DNA of 64,000 nt, taken from Paenibacillus sp. JNUCC32. Lineage in GTDB: Bacteria > Bacillota > Bacilli > Paenibacillales > Paenibacillaceae. The translations under genes were made by a program, and so were the position numbers. Location of the stretch: assembly GCF_014863545.1 (NCBI RefSeq), contig NZ_CP062260.1, positions 2,108,001 to 2,172,000 on the forward strand. The letters are read 5' to 3'. Each line of letters begins with the position of its first letter. Position 1 is the stretch's first letter. Of this stretch, positions 26,589 through 36,436 are shown piece after piece. The notes beneath the pieces were generated by a model. That model was not told the origin of the DNA, made no database searches, and worked only from the letters and a program-made list of their open reading frames with translations.

Positions 26589-26628
26589 AAAAATGACCCT
26601 ATTGCTTTGTGCAATCAGGGTCATTTTT
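26589..26628. terminator. strong intrinsic terminator
   Basis: AAAAATGACCCTATTGC pairs with GCAAT-C-AGGGTCATTTTT around a TTTGT loop, 78 nt after the preceding stop. Works in either direction by sequence. Confidence 0.85.
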
Positions 26629-26639
26629 ACAAGATTAAT

Positions 26640-26798
26640 GAGTGGCGAACCGAACCTCCATTATGCTGCGCTCCTGACGGACATATCCAGATTTATATTG
26701 ATCATGCCGGCATCCCAACATGCGTCTGTTTTGGTCGAATGTGCGTTTATGACCGTCTGGCGAACGAGCTTATAGACGCTGCTGCAATACCTATTTAG
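26640..26798 (+). pseudogene. possible gene fragment, family not recognised
   Basis: One frame reads EWRTEPPLCCAPDGHIQIYI, DHAGIPTCVCFGRMCVYDRL and ANELIDAA to a TAG at 26796. The composition is protein-like, but its only start lies inside the terminator hairpin and there is no ribosome site. Likely a relic. Confidence 0.3.
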
Positions 26799-27029
26799 TA
26801 ATGTGGATCCCCTGAGCGGGCAATCGTTTACGGGGGGCGATAGGATTTAAAGGACTTTAAGCGCTATCTAAAATTTTTGGCAAAGCAGCACACTACAGGG
26901 CCCCGCCATGTCCCAAGCCCATTCGCAAACTGTGTTGGAAAAGACCAGAAATAAAAGGATCGACCTCTACTCCCTCTGGGCTGCCTCCCCTACAATAAGA
27001 GACAAGACAGAGAAAAGTAGGTGGAGATC
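26799..27029. other. upstream region of ABC operon B
   Basis: No gene seen. A possible -10 TACAAT lies at 26991-26996, just before AGGTGGAG, the ribosome site of the permease at 27030. Confidence 0.35.
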
Positions 27030-27977
27030 GTGAGCAAACGCAGCGGAAGAGAAGGCACTCTCCTGTACGCCGGCGGACGGCGTTGGAAGCTGATTAGAGG
27101 CAACTTGGATATGTATTTGCTGCTTATACCGGGCCTTGTGTTCTTGTTATTGTTCAAATACACGCCGATGTACGGCATCGTAATCGCCTTCCAGGATTTC
27201 AACATCTTCGGCGGCATATCCGGCAGCGAGTGGGTAGGGATGGCGCAGTTCGAGAGGTTGCTGCAATCGGATGAATTTCTGCAAGTATTAGTAAATACGC
27301 TGCTCATCAGCTTGTACAAAATAACGATTTTATTCCCGATTCCGATCGTCATCGCGCTTATGCTAAATGAAGTGAGGCGCATGTTCTTCAAGCGGACGAT
27401 CCAGACGATCATTTATTTGCCGCATTTCCTTTCCTGGGTCATTATCTCGGGGTTGTTCCTTAACATTCTGTCACCTACCGGCGGTATCGTGAACGAAATC
27501 ATCCGTTCGTTCGGCGGAGAGCCGATCTCGTTTTTTACCGACAACAGCCTGTTCCGCAGCTTGGTTGTCTTCACGGCCGGGTGGAAGGAAATCGGCTGGA
27601 ACGCTATCGTGTTTATCGCCGCGATTGCGGGTATCGAGCAGGAGCAATACGAAGCCGCAGCCATCGACGGGGCGGGGCGGATCAGACAGATGTGGTCGAT
27701 CTCGCTTCCGGGCATGCTGCCTACCATCGTGTTGATGTTCATCCTGCGGATCGGCAGCCTGCTGGAGGCGGGGACGGAACAAATTTTGACCATGTATAAT
27801 CCGCTCGTGTACGAGACCGGGGACGTCATCGGCACCTATGTATACCGGATGGGACTCGGCCAGCAGGATTACAGCTTCAGTACGGCGGTTGGCCTATTCA
27901 ACTCAGCGGTCGGATTCCTGCTTATCGTCATCGGCAACATGCTCAGCCGCAAATTCCTGAATCGCAGCATCTGGTAA
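27030..27977 (+). CDS. CUT1 ABC permease, LplB type
   Basis: Permease of 315 residues. GTG 27030 is 4 nt after AGGTGGA. MYLLLIPGLVFLLLFKYTPM begins the first helix; the EAA loop is EAAAIDGAGRIRQMWSISLP. Unlike operon 1 and locus A's regulators-first layout, here the permeases lead the operon. Followed 13 bp later by its partner. Confidence 0.93.
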   Translation: MSKRSGREGTLLYAGGRRWKLIRGNLDMYLLLIPGLVFLLLFKYTPMYGIVIAFQDFNIFGGISGSEWVGMAQFERLLQSDEFLQVLVNTLLISLYKITILFPIPIVIALMLNEVRRMFFKRTIQTIIYLPHFLSWVIISGLFLNILSPTGGIVNEIIRSFGGEPISFFTDNSLFRSLVVFTAGWKEIGWNAIVFIAAIAGIEQEQYEAAAIDGAGRIRQMWSISLPGMLPTIVLMFILRIGSLLEAGTEQILTMYNPLVYETGDVIGTYVYRMGLGQQDYSFSTAVGLFNSAVGFLLIVIGNMLSRKFLNRSIW

Positions 27978-27990
27978 AGGAGGAACGACC

Positions 27991-28866
27991 ATGTATAGGA
28001 AAACTGTCAAAGATTTCATGCTCGATGGCTCTATCTACGTTCTGCTCATCGCAATGGGGCTTATTACACTGCTTCCGTTTGTAAACGTATTTTCCAAGTC
28101 GATCAGTGAAGAGTGGGCCATCTTGTCGGGCCAAGTCGGAATTTTCCCGGTCGGCTTTCAGCTCGAAACGATGAAATTCGTCGTCACGAACAGCCAGTTT
28201 CTAAACTCGCTCTGGATATCGGTGCTGATTACAGTCATCGGTACCCTCGCATCGCTGCTCATTACGGCGCTGACCGCTTATCCGCTCTCGAAGCGCGAAC
28301 TGCCGGGGATGGGCATCATCATCATTTTGTTCATCTTCACGATGATGTTTAACGGGGGCATCATCCCCAACTATCTGCTCATCCGCGAGTTGGGCCTCAT
28401 TAACCATCTAGGCTCACTCATTTTGCCGGCGCTCATCAGCGTGTTCAACATGCTGGTCATCAAGAGCTACTTTGAAAGCTTGCCGGCCAGCCTGGAGGAA
28501 TCCGCCAAAATCGAGGGCGCGAGCAATTTAACGGTTCTGTTCCGTATTATTTTGCCGCTAAGTGGTCCCGTGCTTGCGACGATTGGTCTGTTTTACGCCG
28601 TTTATTATTGGAATGACTACTTCAACCCGATGCTGTACATCAACAGCTCGTCGCTGAAGCCGTTGCAATTGTACCTACAGGACATCGTCATGAATGCCGA
28701 TACATCTTCGGCGCTTGACAAGACGGCCGACGATCTCATGAACGTGCCTGCGGAAGGCGTCCGTTCAGCAACGGTCATCGCATCCACGATTCCGATTCTG
28801 CTCGTTTATCCGTTCCTGCAGAAATATTTTATCAAAGGCGTGCTCATCGGTTCCGTAAAAGGTTGA
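27991..28866 (+). CDS. CUT1 ABC permease, YtcP type
   Basis: Permease of 291 residues after AAAGGAGG. The EAA loop reads EESAKIEGASNLTVLFRIIL and the tail FIKGVLIGSVKG. Partner of the previous permease in the channel. Confidence 0.93.
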   Translation: MYRKTVKDFMLDGSIYVLLIAMGLITLLPFVNVFSKSISEEWAILSGQVGIFPVGFQLETMKFVVTNSQFLNSLWISVLITVIGTLASLLITALTAYPLSKRELPGMGIIIILFIFTMMFNGGIIPNYLLIRELGLINHLGSLILPALISVFNMLVIKSYFESLPASLEESAKIEGASNLTVLFRIILPLSGPVLATIGLFYAVYYWNDYFNPMLYINSSSLKPLQLYLQDIVMNADTSSALDKTADDLMNVPAEGVRSATVIASTIPILLVYPFLQKYFIKGVLIGSVKG

Positions 28867-28982
28867 TGACAGGCATGTAAAGCAGCTTTCCAAAGGCATT
28901 AACTTTTCCAGCAATGGAGATGAACGTCAGGGCATGACTTCAGGTACCGGAGAATCGCCCCTTCATCGGGACGTTGCGGGAA

Positions 28983-29008
28983 AATTAATGATATAGATTA
29001 TATTAATT
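28983..29008. promoter_or_regulatory. AT-rich inverted repeat upstream of lipoprotein gene
   Basis: AATTAAT (28983-28989) and ATTAATT (29002-29008) flank 12 nt just before the ribosome site AGGAGGG. It may be an operator, a promoter region or an mRNA 5' hairpin separating expression of the lipoprotein from the permeases. Confidence 0.3.
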
Positions 29009-29024
29009 GCAGGAGGGTCTCATT

Positions 29025-30557
29025 ATGAAAAAAGCATTCAAATGGATGTCTGTCATGGCCATGTCTGCGCTTCTGGCAATGACTATGGCTGCTTGTTCCG
29101 GCAACGGAACGAGCACAGGCAACGGAACGAACACGGACAACGAAGCGACGGCCAAACCGGATGCGGAAAAGCCAGCCTTAAAGCGACTGAACGTATGGCA
29201 GAACGAAGAATACAATGCATACCCGGTAGCCAAGCTGCTCGAAGAAAAAACGGGCTACAAAGTGCAATACGATATGCTGCCTCAAGACAAGTGGGCGGAG
29301 AAGCTGAACCTAATCATGTCCTCCGGCGAAGCGTATGACATCGTCACTTCCTATAACGACATGGCTTTATATTCGGATTATGCGCAAAAGGGTGCGCTTG
29401 TCGACCTGACGCCGCTTATCGACGAATTTGGCCCAAATATTAAGGCGGCTATAAAGCCCGAATCGATGGAAGCGCTTAAGGTAAATGGCAAGCTATACGC
29501 AATCCCGGTAACCGTTACGTATGATATCAACAGCTCCATACTCATCCGTACGGACTGGCTCGATAAGCTGGGTCTGTCCATGCCGACGACGACCGAAGAG
29601 CTGACAAACGTTCTCACGCAATTCAAGGAGAAGGACCCAGGCGGCAACGGCGACCGCAACGTACCACTTACGATCAAGGGTGACCAATCGATGATCGACA
29701 ACCTCGTAGGCGCGTTCGGCATCGCCAATACTTGGAACGACGTAGACGGCAAGCTCGTGCCGCGTGTCATGGACCCGGCATTTAAGGATTATGTCGCTTA
29801 CGTAGGCAACTTGTACGAGAAAGGATTGATCGACCGAGAATTCGTAGCCAACAAAGACGCTACAGCGAAGGAGAAATTCGCAAGCGGCGTAGCTGGCGCC
29901 ATCGTTGTTCACTGGGCGGACATTCCGGCCATCTCGGATTCCCTTGCGAAGACCAAGCCGGAGGCCAAATTCGCTTTCGTGCCGGCGCTCAAGGGGCCTA
30001 ACGGAGAAGCCGGCTTCGCGGCAAACGCCGGATTTGACCGTCTGACGTTCATTCCGAAAGCATCAAAGCATCCGGAAGATGCGATCAAATGGATCAATGC
30101 AAGCCTGGAGCCGGAAACGTTCAAAAATATGGCGATCGGCGTGGAAGGCACGCATTATAAAGTAGTAGACGGAGCATACGAGCCAATCCAGCCGATCTTC
30201 ACCGACGAGCGCAACTTGGCGAATAACTACATGGCGGGAACGGATGAAGAAAACTATCCGCAATATTGGCAAGCGCGCGTTCGCAAAAACCCGGTAATGT
30301 TTGATGCGTTTAACTTCCTGAACAACGAGCAGCCAGCCGAAGTGAAAATCAAAAACGTTCTGGGTCTTGCTCCGTACATGCAGCAATATTCGAAGACGAA
30401 TCAGCAATTGAGCACCATGGTTGGCGACTACACGGTCAAACTGATCGCCGGCGCGGAGTCCATCGATAGCCTTGCCGACTTTCAATCCAAGTTTATGTCA
30501 GCGGGCGGGGAAGCGGCTTCAAAGGAAATTAACGATTGGTACGCAACGACTAAATAA
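29025..30557 (+). CDS. ABC sugar-binding lipoprotein (LplA type)
   Basis: Solute-binding lipoprotein of 510 residues; lipobox MAAC with Cys24 followed by a Gly/Thr/Asn-rich tether. AGGAGGG precedes ATG 29025. The calcium-loop position reads DPGGNGDRNVPL, a degenerate form compared with the other lipoproteins here. Followed by the FAD oxidoreductase in the same operon. Confidence 0.93.
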   Translation: MKKAFKWMSVMAMSALLAMTMAACSGNGTSTGNGTNTDNEATAKPDAEKPALKRLNVWQNEEYNAYPVAKLLEEKTGYKVQYDMLPQDKWAEKLNLIMSSGEAYDIVTSYNDMALYSDYAQKGALVDLTPLIDEFGPNIKAAIKPESMEALKVNGKLYAIPVTVTYDINSSILIRTDWLDKLGLSMPTTTEELTNVLTQFKEKDPGGNGDRNVPLTIKGDQSMIDNLVGAFGIANTWNDVDGKLVPRVMDPAFKDYVAYVGNLYEKGLIDREFVANKDATAKEKFASGVAGAIVVHWADIPAISDSLAKTKPEAKFAFVPALKGPNGEAGFAANAGFDRLTFIPKASKHPEDAIKWINASLEPETFKNMAIGVEGTHYKVVDGAYEPIQPIFTDERNLANNYMAGTDEENYPQYWQARVRKNPVMFDAFNFLNNEQPAEVKIKNVLGLAPYMQQYSKTNQQLSTMVGDYTVKLIAGAESIDSLADFQSKFMSAGGEAASKEINDWYATTK

Positions 30558-30625
30558 AAAACAGGATAAGCGGTGGTGATCCTTTGTTGCTCACACCGCT
30601 ACTTCGATCTAAGGGAGAGATCATC

Positions 30626-31882
30626 ATGAAACATGCAGTGTATTCGTTCGAACGTCAAGTGAAAACCCATGCCAAGGCCGACGTTGTCGTCATCGGAGGC
30701 GGACCTGCGGGGACGGCCGCTGCCATTGGCGCAGCCAGACGCGGCAAACAGGTGATCTTGCTGGAGAAGTCCGCTCAACTCGGGGGGATGGGGACGCTTG
30801 CCAACGTAAGCGTGTTTATGCCTGTCGGCAATGTGACCGGCATCTACCGCGAGATCATCAAGGAGATGCTGGCCGACTATCTGCCCGCAGGCCATGACGA
30901 ATCGGTCGCGCCGCAATATTCGCCATTTTTGCTTCGCCAATACTTGAATGACAAAATGAAAAAGGAAGGGGTATCGGTCTACTTCCATTGTGAATTCGTG
31001 GGCACGATCCGCAGCGGCAGAGGGATCGGTTCGGTTATCGTTTCGACGCGCGAAGGCCTAAGGGCGATAGAAGGCGATGTCATCATCGATTGCACGGGCG
31101 ATGCGCGAGTAGCCATCGATGCGGGTGTACCTTACCGCACGGGCCGCGAGACTGATGGACTCACGCAGCCGATGACACTTATGTTTACGATGCAGGATAC
31201 GGGAAAGCCAGTAGAGAAGATACTTCCGGAAGGCTGTTATTATTACGAGGAGGTATCCGATCTGCCGCAGGGGCGCAGGTTATATTGGAAGCAGCGCGAA
31301 GACGGCGTTTTGCTCATTAATATGTCGCGCGTCAAGGCGAACGGAGCCGATATGGAGCAAGTCAATTACGCGGAGACCGAAGCGCTTAAGCAGGTGTTCT
31401 CGATCGCGCATTATTTGCAGAGAACGGGCTTCGAGACATACGCCATCGCACACATCGCACCGCAGACAGGTGTTAGGGAGACCAATCAAATTGAAGGGCT
31501 GTACACGTTGACCGAACAAGATGTTGTAAGCGGTACGCGTTTCCCGGATGTGGTCGCCCAAACAAATTACGAGATCGATATTCATAGCCCGGATGCGGGC
31601 AAGACAACCGACGAGCGCCGCGTAGACGGCTACGATATTCCGTATCGCACGATGGTGCCTGTTGGCGATATCGACAACCTGCTCGTTGCGGGCAGATCGA
31701 TTTCCGCAACGCATGTCGCGATGTCTTCGATGCGCGTCCAAGCGACTTGTTATGCGCTGGGTCAAGCAGCAGGTATTGCGGCCGCGATCTCGCTCGAAGA
31801 CGGCGTGCCCGTTCGCGAAGTAGACATTGACAAGGTCCAGGCCGAGCTTGCCAATCAAGACGCTAGACTGTTAGGCCGTTAA
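30626..31882 (+). CDS. FAD-dependent oxidoreductase (PF12831 type), short form
   Basis: Flavoprotein of 418 residues: ADVVVIGGGPAGTAAAIGAA is the FAD-binding glycine motif, followed by LEKSAQLGGMGT, DVIIDCTGDARVAIDAGVPY and VAGRSISATHVAMSSMRVQA. It shares these landmarks with the 750-residue enzyme at 14378 but lacks its C-terminal extension. AAGGGAGAG precedes ATG 30626. It sits between the lipoprotein and the two-component genes, apparently in one operon. Reaction unknown. Confidence 0.88.
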   Translation: MKHAVYSFERQVKTHAKADVVVIGGGPAGTAAAIGAARRGKQVILLEKSAQLGGMGTLANVSVFMPVGNVTGIYREIIKEMLADYLPAGHDESVAPQYSPFLLRQYLNDKMKKEGVSVYFHCEFVGTIRSGRGIGSVIVSTREGLRAIEGDVIIDCTGDARVAIDAGVPYRTGRETDGLTQPMTLMFTMQDTGKPVEKILPEGCYYYEEVSDLPQGRRLYWKQREDGVLLINMSRVKANGADMEQVNYAETEALKQVFSIAHYLQRTGFETYAIAHIAPQTGVRETNQIEGLYTLTEQDVVSGTRFPDVVAQTNYEIDIHSPDAGKTTDERRVDGYDIPYRTMVPVGDIDNLLVAGRSISATHVAMSSMRVQATCYALGQAAGIAAAISLEDGVPVREVDIDKVQAELANQDARLLGR

Positions 31883-31907
31883 ATTAGGAGAAGGGAGATG
31901 GCGGGCG

Positions 31908-33548
31908 ATGTATCGATTGCTTATCGTGGATGACGAACCGGCGGTCCGAGCGGGCTTGCGCGCTTATTTCGATTGGGCCGCTTACGGAATTGAAGTGGCA
32001 GGCGAAGCGGATGATGGAGACGTGGCTCTTGAGATGATCGCCCGCGATCAGCCCGATCTTATACTAACGGATGTCCGAATGCCGAACATGGACGGTATTA
32101 CGATGTCGCAGTGTATCTCGTCCGAATATCCGGCCATGAAGATCATATTCGTGAGCGGGCACGACGACGCCGATTATCTTAAATCAGCGATGAAGGTCAG
32201 CGCGGTCGACTATATATTTAAGCCGGTTAATTTGCAGGAGCTGAGTACGGTCATCAAGCGCGTCGTTGCCGATCTGGACGCGGAGAGCTCCGAACGGATT
32301 TATAAGCAGGAGCTGCTCGTTAAACTAAAGGAAGGTATGCCGCTCCTGCGTGAGAAGTTCCTGCTCTCCATGATCAGAGAGGGTGCGCCGAAGTCGGAAT
32401 TGGCGGAGCGGGTGTCGTTTCTGGGATTGGACTTGCCCGTGAATGCTTCCTATTGGGTGATGGTCGTCTGCGTGGATGATCTTGCCGATGTGATGGCCAG
32501 CCGTTCCGAGCGCGACCGCCAGCTGCTGTGGTATTCGGTGCTGAACATTTACGAAGAGCTGCTGGATGCGCATCTGCGAGGGTATGCCTTCGAGCAACGT
32601 ACCGGCGAATTTGTAGGCGTGCTGAAGGTGTCGGAGCCCGGCGGCGATTCGGTATCCGAAGCGGCGGAGGCACTGTTTGCGCTGGCCGGCGACCTTCGCT
32701 CCAATCTGGAACGCTGGCTCAAGATCGGCGTGACGATCGGCATTAGCGATATGGCAGGCGGCTTATCCGAACTGGCGCCAGCTTACAAGCAAGCTCGCGA
32801 AGCGGTCGATTACAAGTGGTACCTCGGCAAAAACCGTATCATCACTATGGACAGTCTGGAGAGCGCAGAGCCGGAGGAAGGCGCCATGCGGAAATACGAT
32901 TACGAGCTCAATGAGAAGCTGATTTCCGCACTCAAGGCGGACGATGAGGACAAGATTAGCGAAGCCGTGGAGATGATTTTTGCCAGCTTGTCCTACACCC
33001 GCCCGGACGGCCTGAAGTACGGCCGCAATCTGTGCATGCAGCTTGTGCTCGCGATCGGACAGCTGCTCATGGAGCTTGGCGCGGGGGACCCCGAACTGGA
33101 AGTTATGGAGGGAGAGCTGACAGAGGCGTTGTACGCGAAGGAGACGTTAAAAGATATGCGGGGGCTGATCGAATCGTATCTGGCGACTGTTGGGGAACAC
33201 ATTCGGGAGAAGCGGACTGGCAGGGTGGCAAACGTCATTGAGCGAGTACGCGGGTATATCGATCAGAACTACGCCAACGGCGGGCTTACCGTAGCCGATA
33301 TCGGCAAGGCGGTCTATTTGTCTTCCACGTACGTCAGTCTCCTGTTTAAGCAAGAGACGGGGCAGACGGTGGGCGAATATTTGACTAAAGTGCGCGTGGA
33401 TAAGGCGAAGGAGCTGCTGCGCGATCCGCAGTACAAGTTTTATGATATTTGTTACGCGATCGGATATACCGACCCCAGTTACTTCTCAAAGCTGTTCAAA
33501 AAGGTAACGGGTGTTACACCTAGCGCATACCGGGGGTCTCATGCGTAG
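31908..33548 (+). CDS. YesN-type response regulator with AraC domain
   Basis: Regulator of 546 residues: receiver with D55 in LILTDVRMPNMDG, K in DYIFKPV, and a C-terminal AraC domain (LTVADIGKAVYLSSTYVSLL, FYDICYAIGYTDPSYFSKLF). The stop overlaps the kinase start by 8 nt. Likely activates operon B. Confidence 0.92.
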   Translation: MYRLLIVDDEPAVRAGLRAYFDWAAYGIEVAGEADDGDVALEMIARDQPDLILTDVRMPNMDGITMSQCISSEYPAMKIIFVSGHDDADYLKSAMKVSAVDYIFKPVNLQELSTVIKRVVADLDAESSERIYKQELLVKLKEGMPLLREKFLLSMIREGAPKSELAERVSFLGLDLPVNASYWVMVVCVDDLADVMASRSERDRQLLWYSVLNIYEELLDAHLRGYAFEQRTGEFVGVLKVSEPGGDSVSEAAEALFALAGDLRSNLERWLKIGVTIGISDMAGGLSELAPAYKQAREAVDYKWYLGKNRIITMDSLESAEPEEGAMRKYDYELNEKLISALKADDEDKISEAVEMIFASLSYTRPDGLKYGRNLCMQLVLAIGQLLMELGAGDPELEVMEGELTEALYAKETLKDMRGLIESYLATVGEHIREKRTGRVANVIERVRGYIDQNYANGGLTVADIGKAVYLSSTYVSLLFKQETGQTVGEYLTKVRVDKAKELLRDPQYKFYDICYAIGYTDPSYFSKLFKKVTGVTPSAYRGSHA

Positions 33549-35430
33549 AGCCTGGGTCGCCGTAACCGGCTTGCTTTCGCCGCTGCTCCAGCCAGCGGCG
33601 ATTCGCCGTTTCTCGATCCCCCGTTCTTGGTTAATCGCGTATCTGCTGCTCATTGTGCTTCCGGCGGGCATTTTCTTGTATGGTTATTACGCGCGTTCCG
33701 CGGATATTCTGAGGAGCGAGGTCATCCGGACGATGCAGCAAGCGCTAAAGCAGGCCGGGAGCAATCTCTCCTACCGGCTGGAGCGCATCGAGGATATTAG
33801 TGACGCTGCATTCATGAACGCAAACCTGCATTCGTACTTATCCATTAATTCGGATGATCAGTCCATCGGCACACAGATCAAGGTGATTGAGGATTTGCGG
33901 TATTTGGTCGAGACCGTACAGTCTAACTCCGACGTGTTTCATGTTCGGGTGTTCGTGGACAAATCTAAGCTGTATGCAGAAGAGAGAATCAATTTCTTTA
34001 CGCTGGATAGCTTGATGGTTAGACCGTGGTTTCATTCCATCATCGATGGAAGCGGTGGGATCGTATGGACGGGTGTCTACGAGGAGTCGTATCTCGGCGG
34101 CTCCAATGAGACGATATTATCTGCTGCCCGAATGCTGCGGGATCCCGATAATTATGACAAAGTGTCCGGTGTGCTCATGATCGACGTCCGTCAAGACATC
34201 GTCTCCAATATTTTATCCGATCTTCAGTTCGCCCCGGGCACAGCAGTTTATCTTGTTGCTCAGGATGGCTCAATCGTTTATCATCCCGATGAGGCACTTA
34301 TCGGCAAGGCGGTTGAACCTCACCTGCTGGATGCGCTGAACGAGGGGGCGGAAGGAACAAAGTTGCTTCTGCTGAACAATGAACAAAGCGACGTGCTGTA
34401 TACGACGCTTGCGCCGACGGGCTGGAAGCTTGTCGCCCAGGGAACGGAATCCCAGCTGTCGCCCGCTACGCAGCGACAGACGAAGCAGTCAGAGTGGCGC
34501 TCGCTGATTGAATATGTCGCGTTGTTTCTGATCCTTCCGTTTGTCCTTCTGGCGATTATCGTGCGGGGGATGAACCGGCGAGTCAATCACGTGATCACCG
34601 TCATCCGAAAGGAAGGGAAGGAGGGCAAGGAAGCGATCGACGGTCTGCATGAGTTACCGGCGGTTAATGATGACTTCCATATGCTGGAGCGAAGCGTCGA
34701 CCATCTGATCCTAAGGGTGCGTACGCTCGTCGAAGAAAACTACAGAGCTGAGATTCGCGAACGGGAAGCCCAGCTGTCAGCGTTGCAGGCGCAGATCAAT
34801 CCGCACTTCCTTTACAACACGCTGGATACGATCAACTGGATTGCCATCGGTAAGGGTGCGACTGACATCAGTATGATGATCGACAGTCTCGCGAAGTATT
34901 TCCGTCTCAGTCTCAATAAAGGAAATACCATCGTAAGCGTTTCGGACGAGCTGAGGCTGGCAGAGGTGTATCTCGAAATTCAGCAGAGCCGATTTTTCGG
35001 CTCGTTCGATTTCAAGGTGGCTGCGGGGGATGAGTTGAAGGCATATCGCATGCCTAAGCTTATCTTGCAGCCGATCGTCGAGAACGCGTTGCTGCATGGC
35101 ATACGCAAGGCGAAGGACCGGAAAGGGCTTATCGATATTACGGTGGAATTGGATCAAAGCGATCTCGTTTTCGTGATTTCGGACAACGGCATTGGCATGG
35201 ACGAGGAGATGTCACGCAGACTGCTGACGGAGGAGCGAGTCAGCCCTGGTGATCACACGGGCAATGGAAGCTCCTACGGCTTGTTTAACGTGAACGAGCG
35301 GATAAAGCTGCACTCTGGTGAGGGGTATGGCTTGAGCGTCTCGTCGAAACTCTGTGCGGGTACCTCTGTCACCGTCCGGATGAAAGCAGAGTTTATGACC
35401 TCCCGAGAATCTGAAGAAAATAAAGCTTAG
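33541..35430 (+). CDS. YesM-type sensor histidine kinase
   Basis: Membrane kinase of 629 residues: first helix (SWLIAYLLLIVLPAGIFLYG), extracellular dCache-like domain, second helix (IEYVALFLILPFVLLAIIV), His_kinase domain with QINPHFLYNTL (His422), N-box ENALLHGI and G-box ISDNGIGM. ATG 33541 overlaps the regulator gene; an earlier in-frame start has no advantage. Last gene of locus B. Confidence 0.92.
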   Translation: MRRAWVAVTGLLSPLLQPAAIRRFSIPRSWLIAYLLLIVLPAGIFLYGYYARSADILRSEVIRTMQQALKQAGSNLSYRLERIEDISDAAFMNANLHSYLSINSDDQSIGTQIKVIEDLRYLVETVQSNSDVFHVRVFVDKSKLYAEERINFFTLDSLMVRPWFHSIIDGSGGIVWTGVYEESYLGGSNETILSAARMLRDPDNYDKVSGVLMIDVRQDIVSNILSDLQFAPGTAVYLVAQDGSIVYHPDEALIGKAVEPHLLDALNEGAEGTKLLLLNNEQSDVLYTTLAPTGWKLVAQGTESQLSPATQRQTKQSEWRSLIEYVALFLILPFVLLAIIVRGMNRRVNHVITVIRKEGKEGKEAIDGLHELPAVNDDFHMLERSVDHLILRVRTLVEENYRAEIREREAQLSALQAQINPHFLYNTLDTINWIAIGKGATDISMMIDSLAKYFRLSLNKGNTIVSVSDELRLAEVYLEIQQSRFFGSFDFKVAAGDELKAYRMPKLILQPIVENALLHGIRKAKDRKGLIDITVELDQSDLVFVISDNGIGMDEEMSRRLLTEERVSPGDHTGNGSSYGLFNVNERIKLHSGEGYGLSVSSKLCAGTSVTVRMKAEFMTSRESEENKA

Positions 35431-35539
35431 CTGCATGCGATAGGGGATCGGGGTTATCCTGGTATCGTCTACGAGCCGTAATCGCAGAAGACATTCGTTG
35501 AGTCAGCCTCATAGAAGGGTGGAGACACAGTATCGGAAC

Positions 35540-35672
35540 CTGTTAAAAAGTCGCTATTATAGCGGCTTTTTTGTTATATCGATACAAGTTCATGTCTCGA
35601 GGACGAGAACTTACATCGATTGCCGCAAAGGAAAAGAACATGAGCTGACTATTGATTAGTTAAGTTTCTAGT
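35540..35672. repeat. dispersed hairpin repeat, copy 2
   Basis: AAAAAGTCGCTATTATAGCG plus GCTTTTTTG, then GATACAAGTTCATGTCTCGA and GACGAGAACTTACATCGAT, ending ATTGATTAGTTAAGTTTCTA. The first hairpin probably terminates the kinase operon. Confidence 0.7.
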
Positions 35673-35685
35673 TAAGTCTACATGC

Positions 35686-36294
35686 TCATTCATCCATAGC
35701 TTGCGAGCACAGCTCCTGAAGATGGCGGCTGACGATCTGCTCAATTGTCTCCGGCGTGTAGAGCTCAGGGCGGAGCAAAGCGAGTATCGTCAAGCCTTCG
35801 ACAATCGCGGCCAATCTTAAAGTTTCAAGTTGAATGTCTACCGAAGGGAGGAGAAGCTTCGCTTCAACTAGGATTTCGAGGACGGCTTTTGTCAGGTAGT
35901 GGAGTCCGTCCGTGAGCTCGTCTTTTTTAGCTTGTAATGCCAGACTCGTGAGGGAGCGGATGGCGAAGACCCACCAGACGCCGCCGGCCGTTCGTTTTTC
36001 TGCATCCAAAGGGAGCAGTTGTAACAGAATTTCCCTCGCAGCCTTCATCGGAATAGGGCTTATTTCGAGGCGCTCTTCTGCTCTGGCAACTCCTCTTGTC
36101 AAATAATAATCCACGATAAATAGCAACAGCTCGTCCTGTGTTGAAAAATAATGACGCAATGCGCCGGGTGATAACCCTGCCGCAGCTGCAATGGCACGGA
36201 TTGACGCGAATTCGATCCCTTTTTCTTTAATAATATTCCATGCTGATTCGGCGATCAGTTTTCTTTTTTGTTCGTGATCCACGACTTTCGGCAA
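35686..36294 (-). CDS. TetR family transcriptional regulator
   Basis: Repressor of 202 residues. The N-terminal helix-turn-helix reads SIRAIAAAAGLSPGALRHYF; the rest is the helical ligand domain. TTG 36294 is 8 nt after AAGGGGG. Divergent from a small zinc-ribbon gene; a perfect 11-bp-arm palindrome lies between them and is the likely autoregulatory operator. Confidence 0.9.
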   Translation of the reverse strand: MPKVVDHEQKRKLIAESAWNIIKEKGIEFASIRAIAAAAGLSPGALRHYFSTQDELLLFIVDYYLTRGVARAEERLEISPIPMKAAREILLQLLPLDAEKRTAGGVWWVFAIRSLTSLALQAKKDELTDGLHYLTKAVLEILVEAKLLLPSVDIQLETLRLAAIVEGLTILALLRPELYTPETIEQIVSRHLQELCSQAMDE

Positions 36295-36335
36295 GGCTAA
36301 CGCCCCCTTGTTTTATTTAGCACAATGAATTAAAA

Positions 36336-36358
36336 TAAATAACACACTGTGTTATTTA
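36336..36358. promoter_or_regulatory. TetR-type operator palindrome
   Basis: Arms TAAATAACACA and TGTGTTATTTA pair perfectly around one C. It lies 42 bp upstream of the TetR start and 79 bp upstream of the divergent gene, a good position to control both. Confidence 0.75.
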
Positions 36359-36436
36359 GAGTTTATTTAGTTATATCGCGTCGCAATTAACACGTCAATA
36401 GTACTGGACTTTGTTGTGATTGACGGGAGGGAAGCA

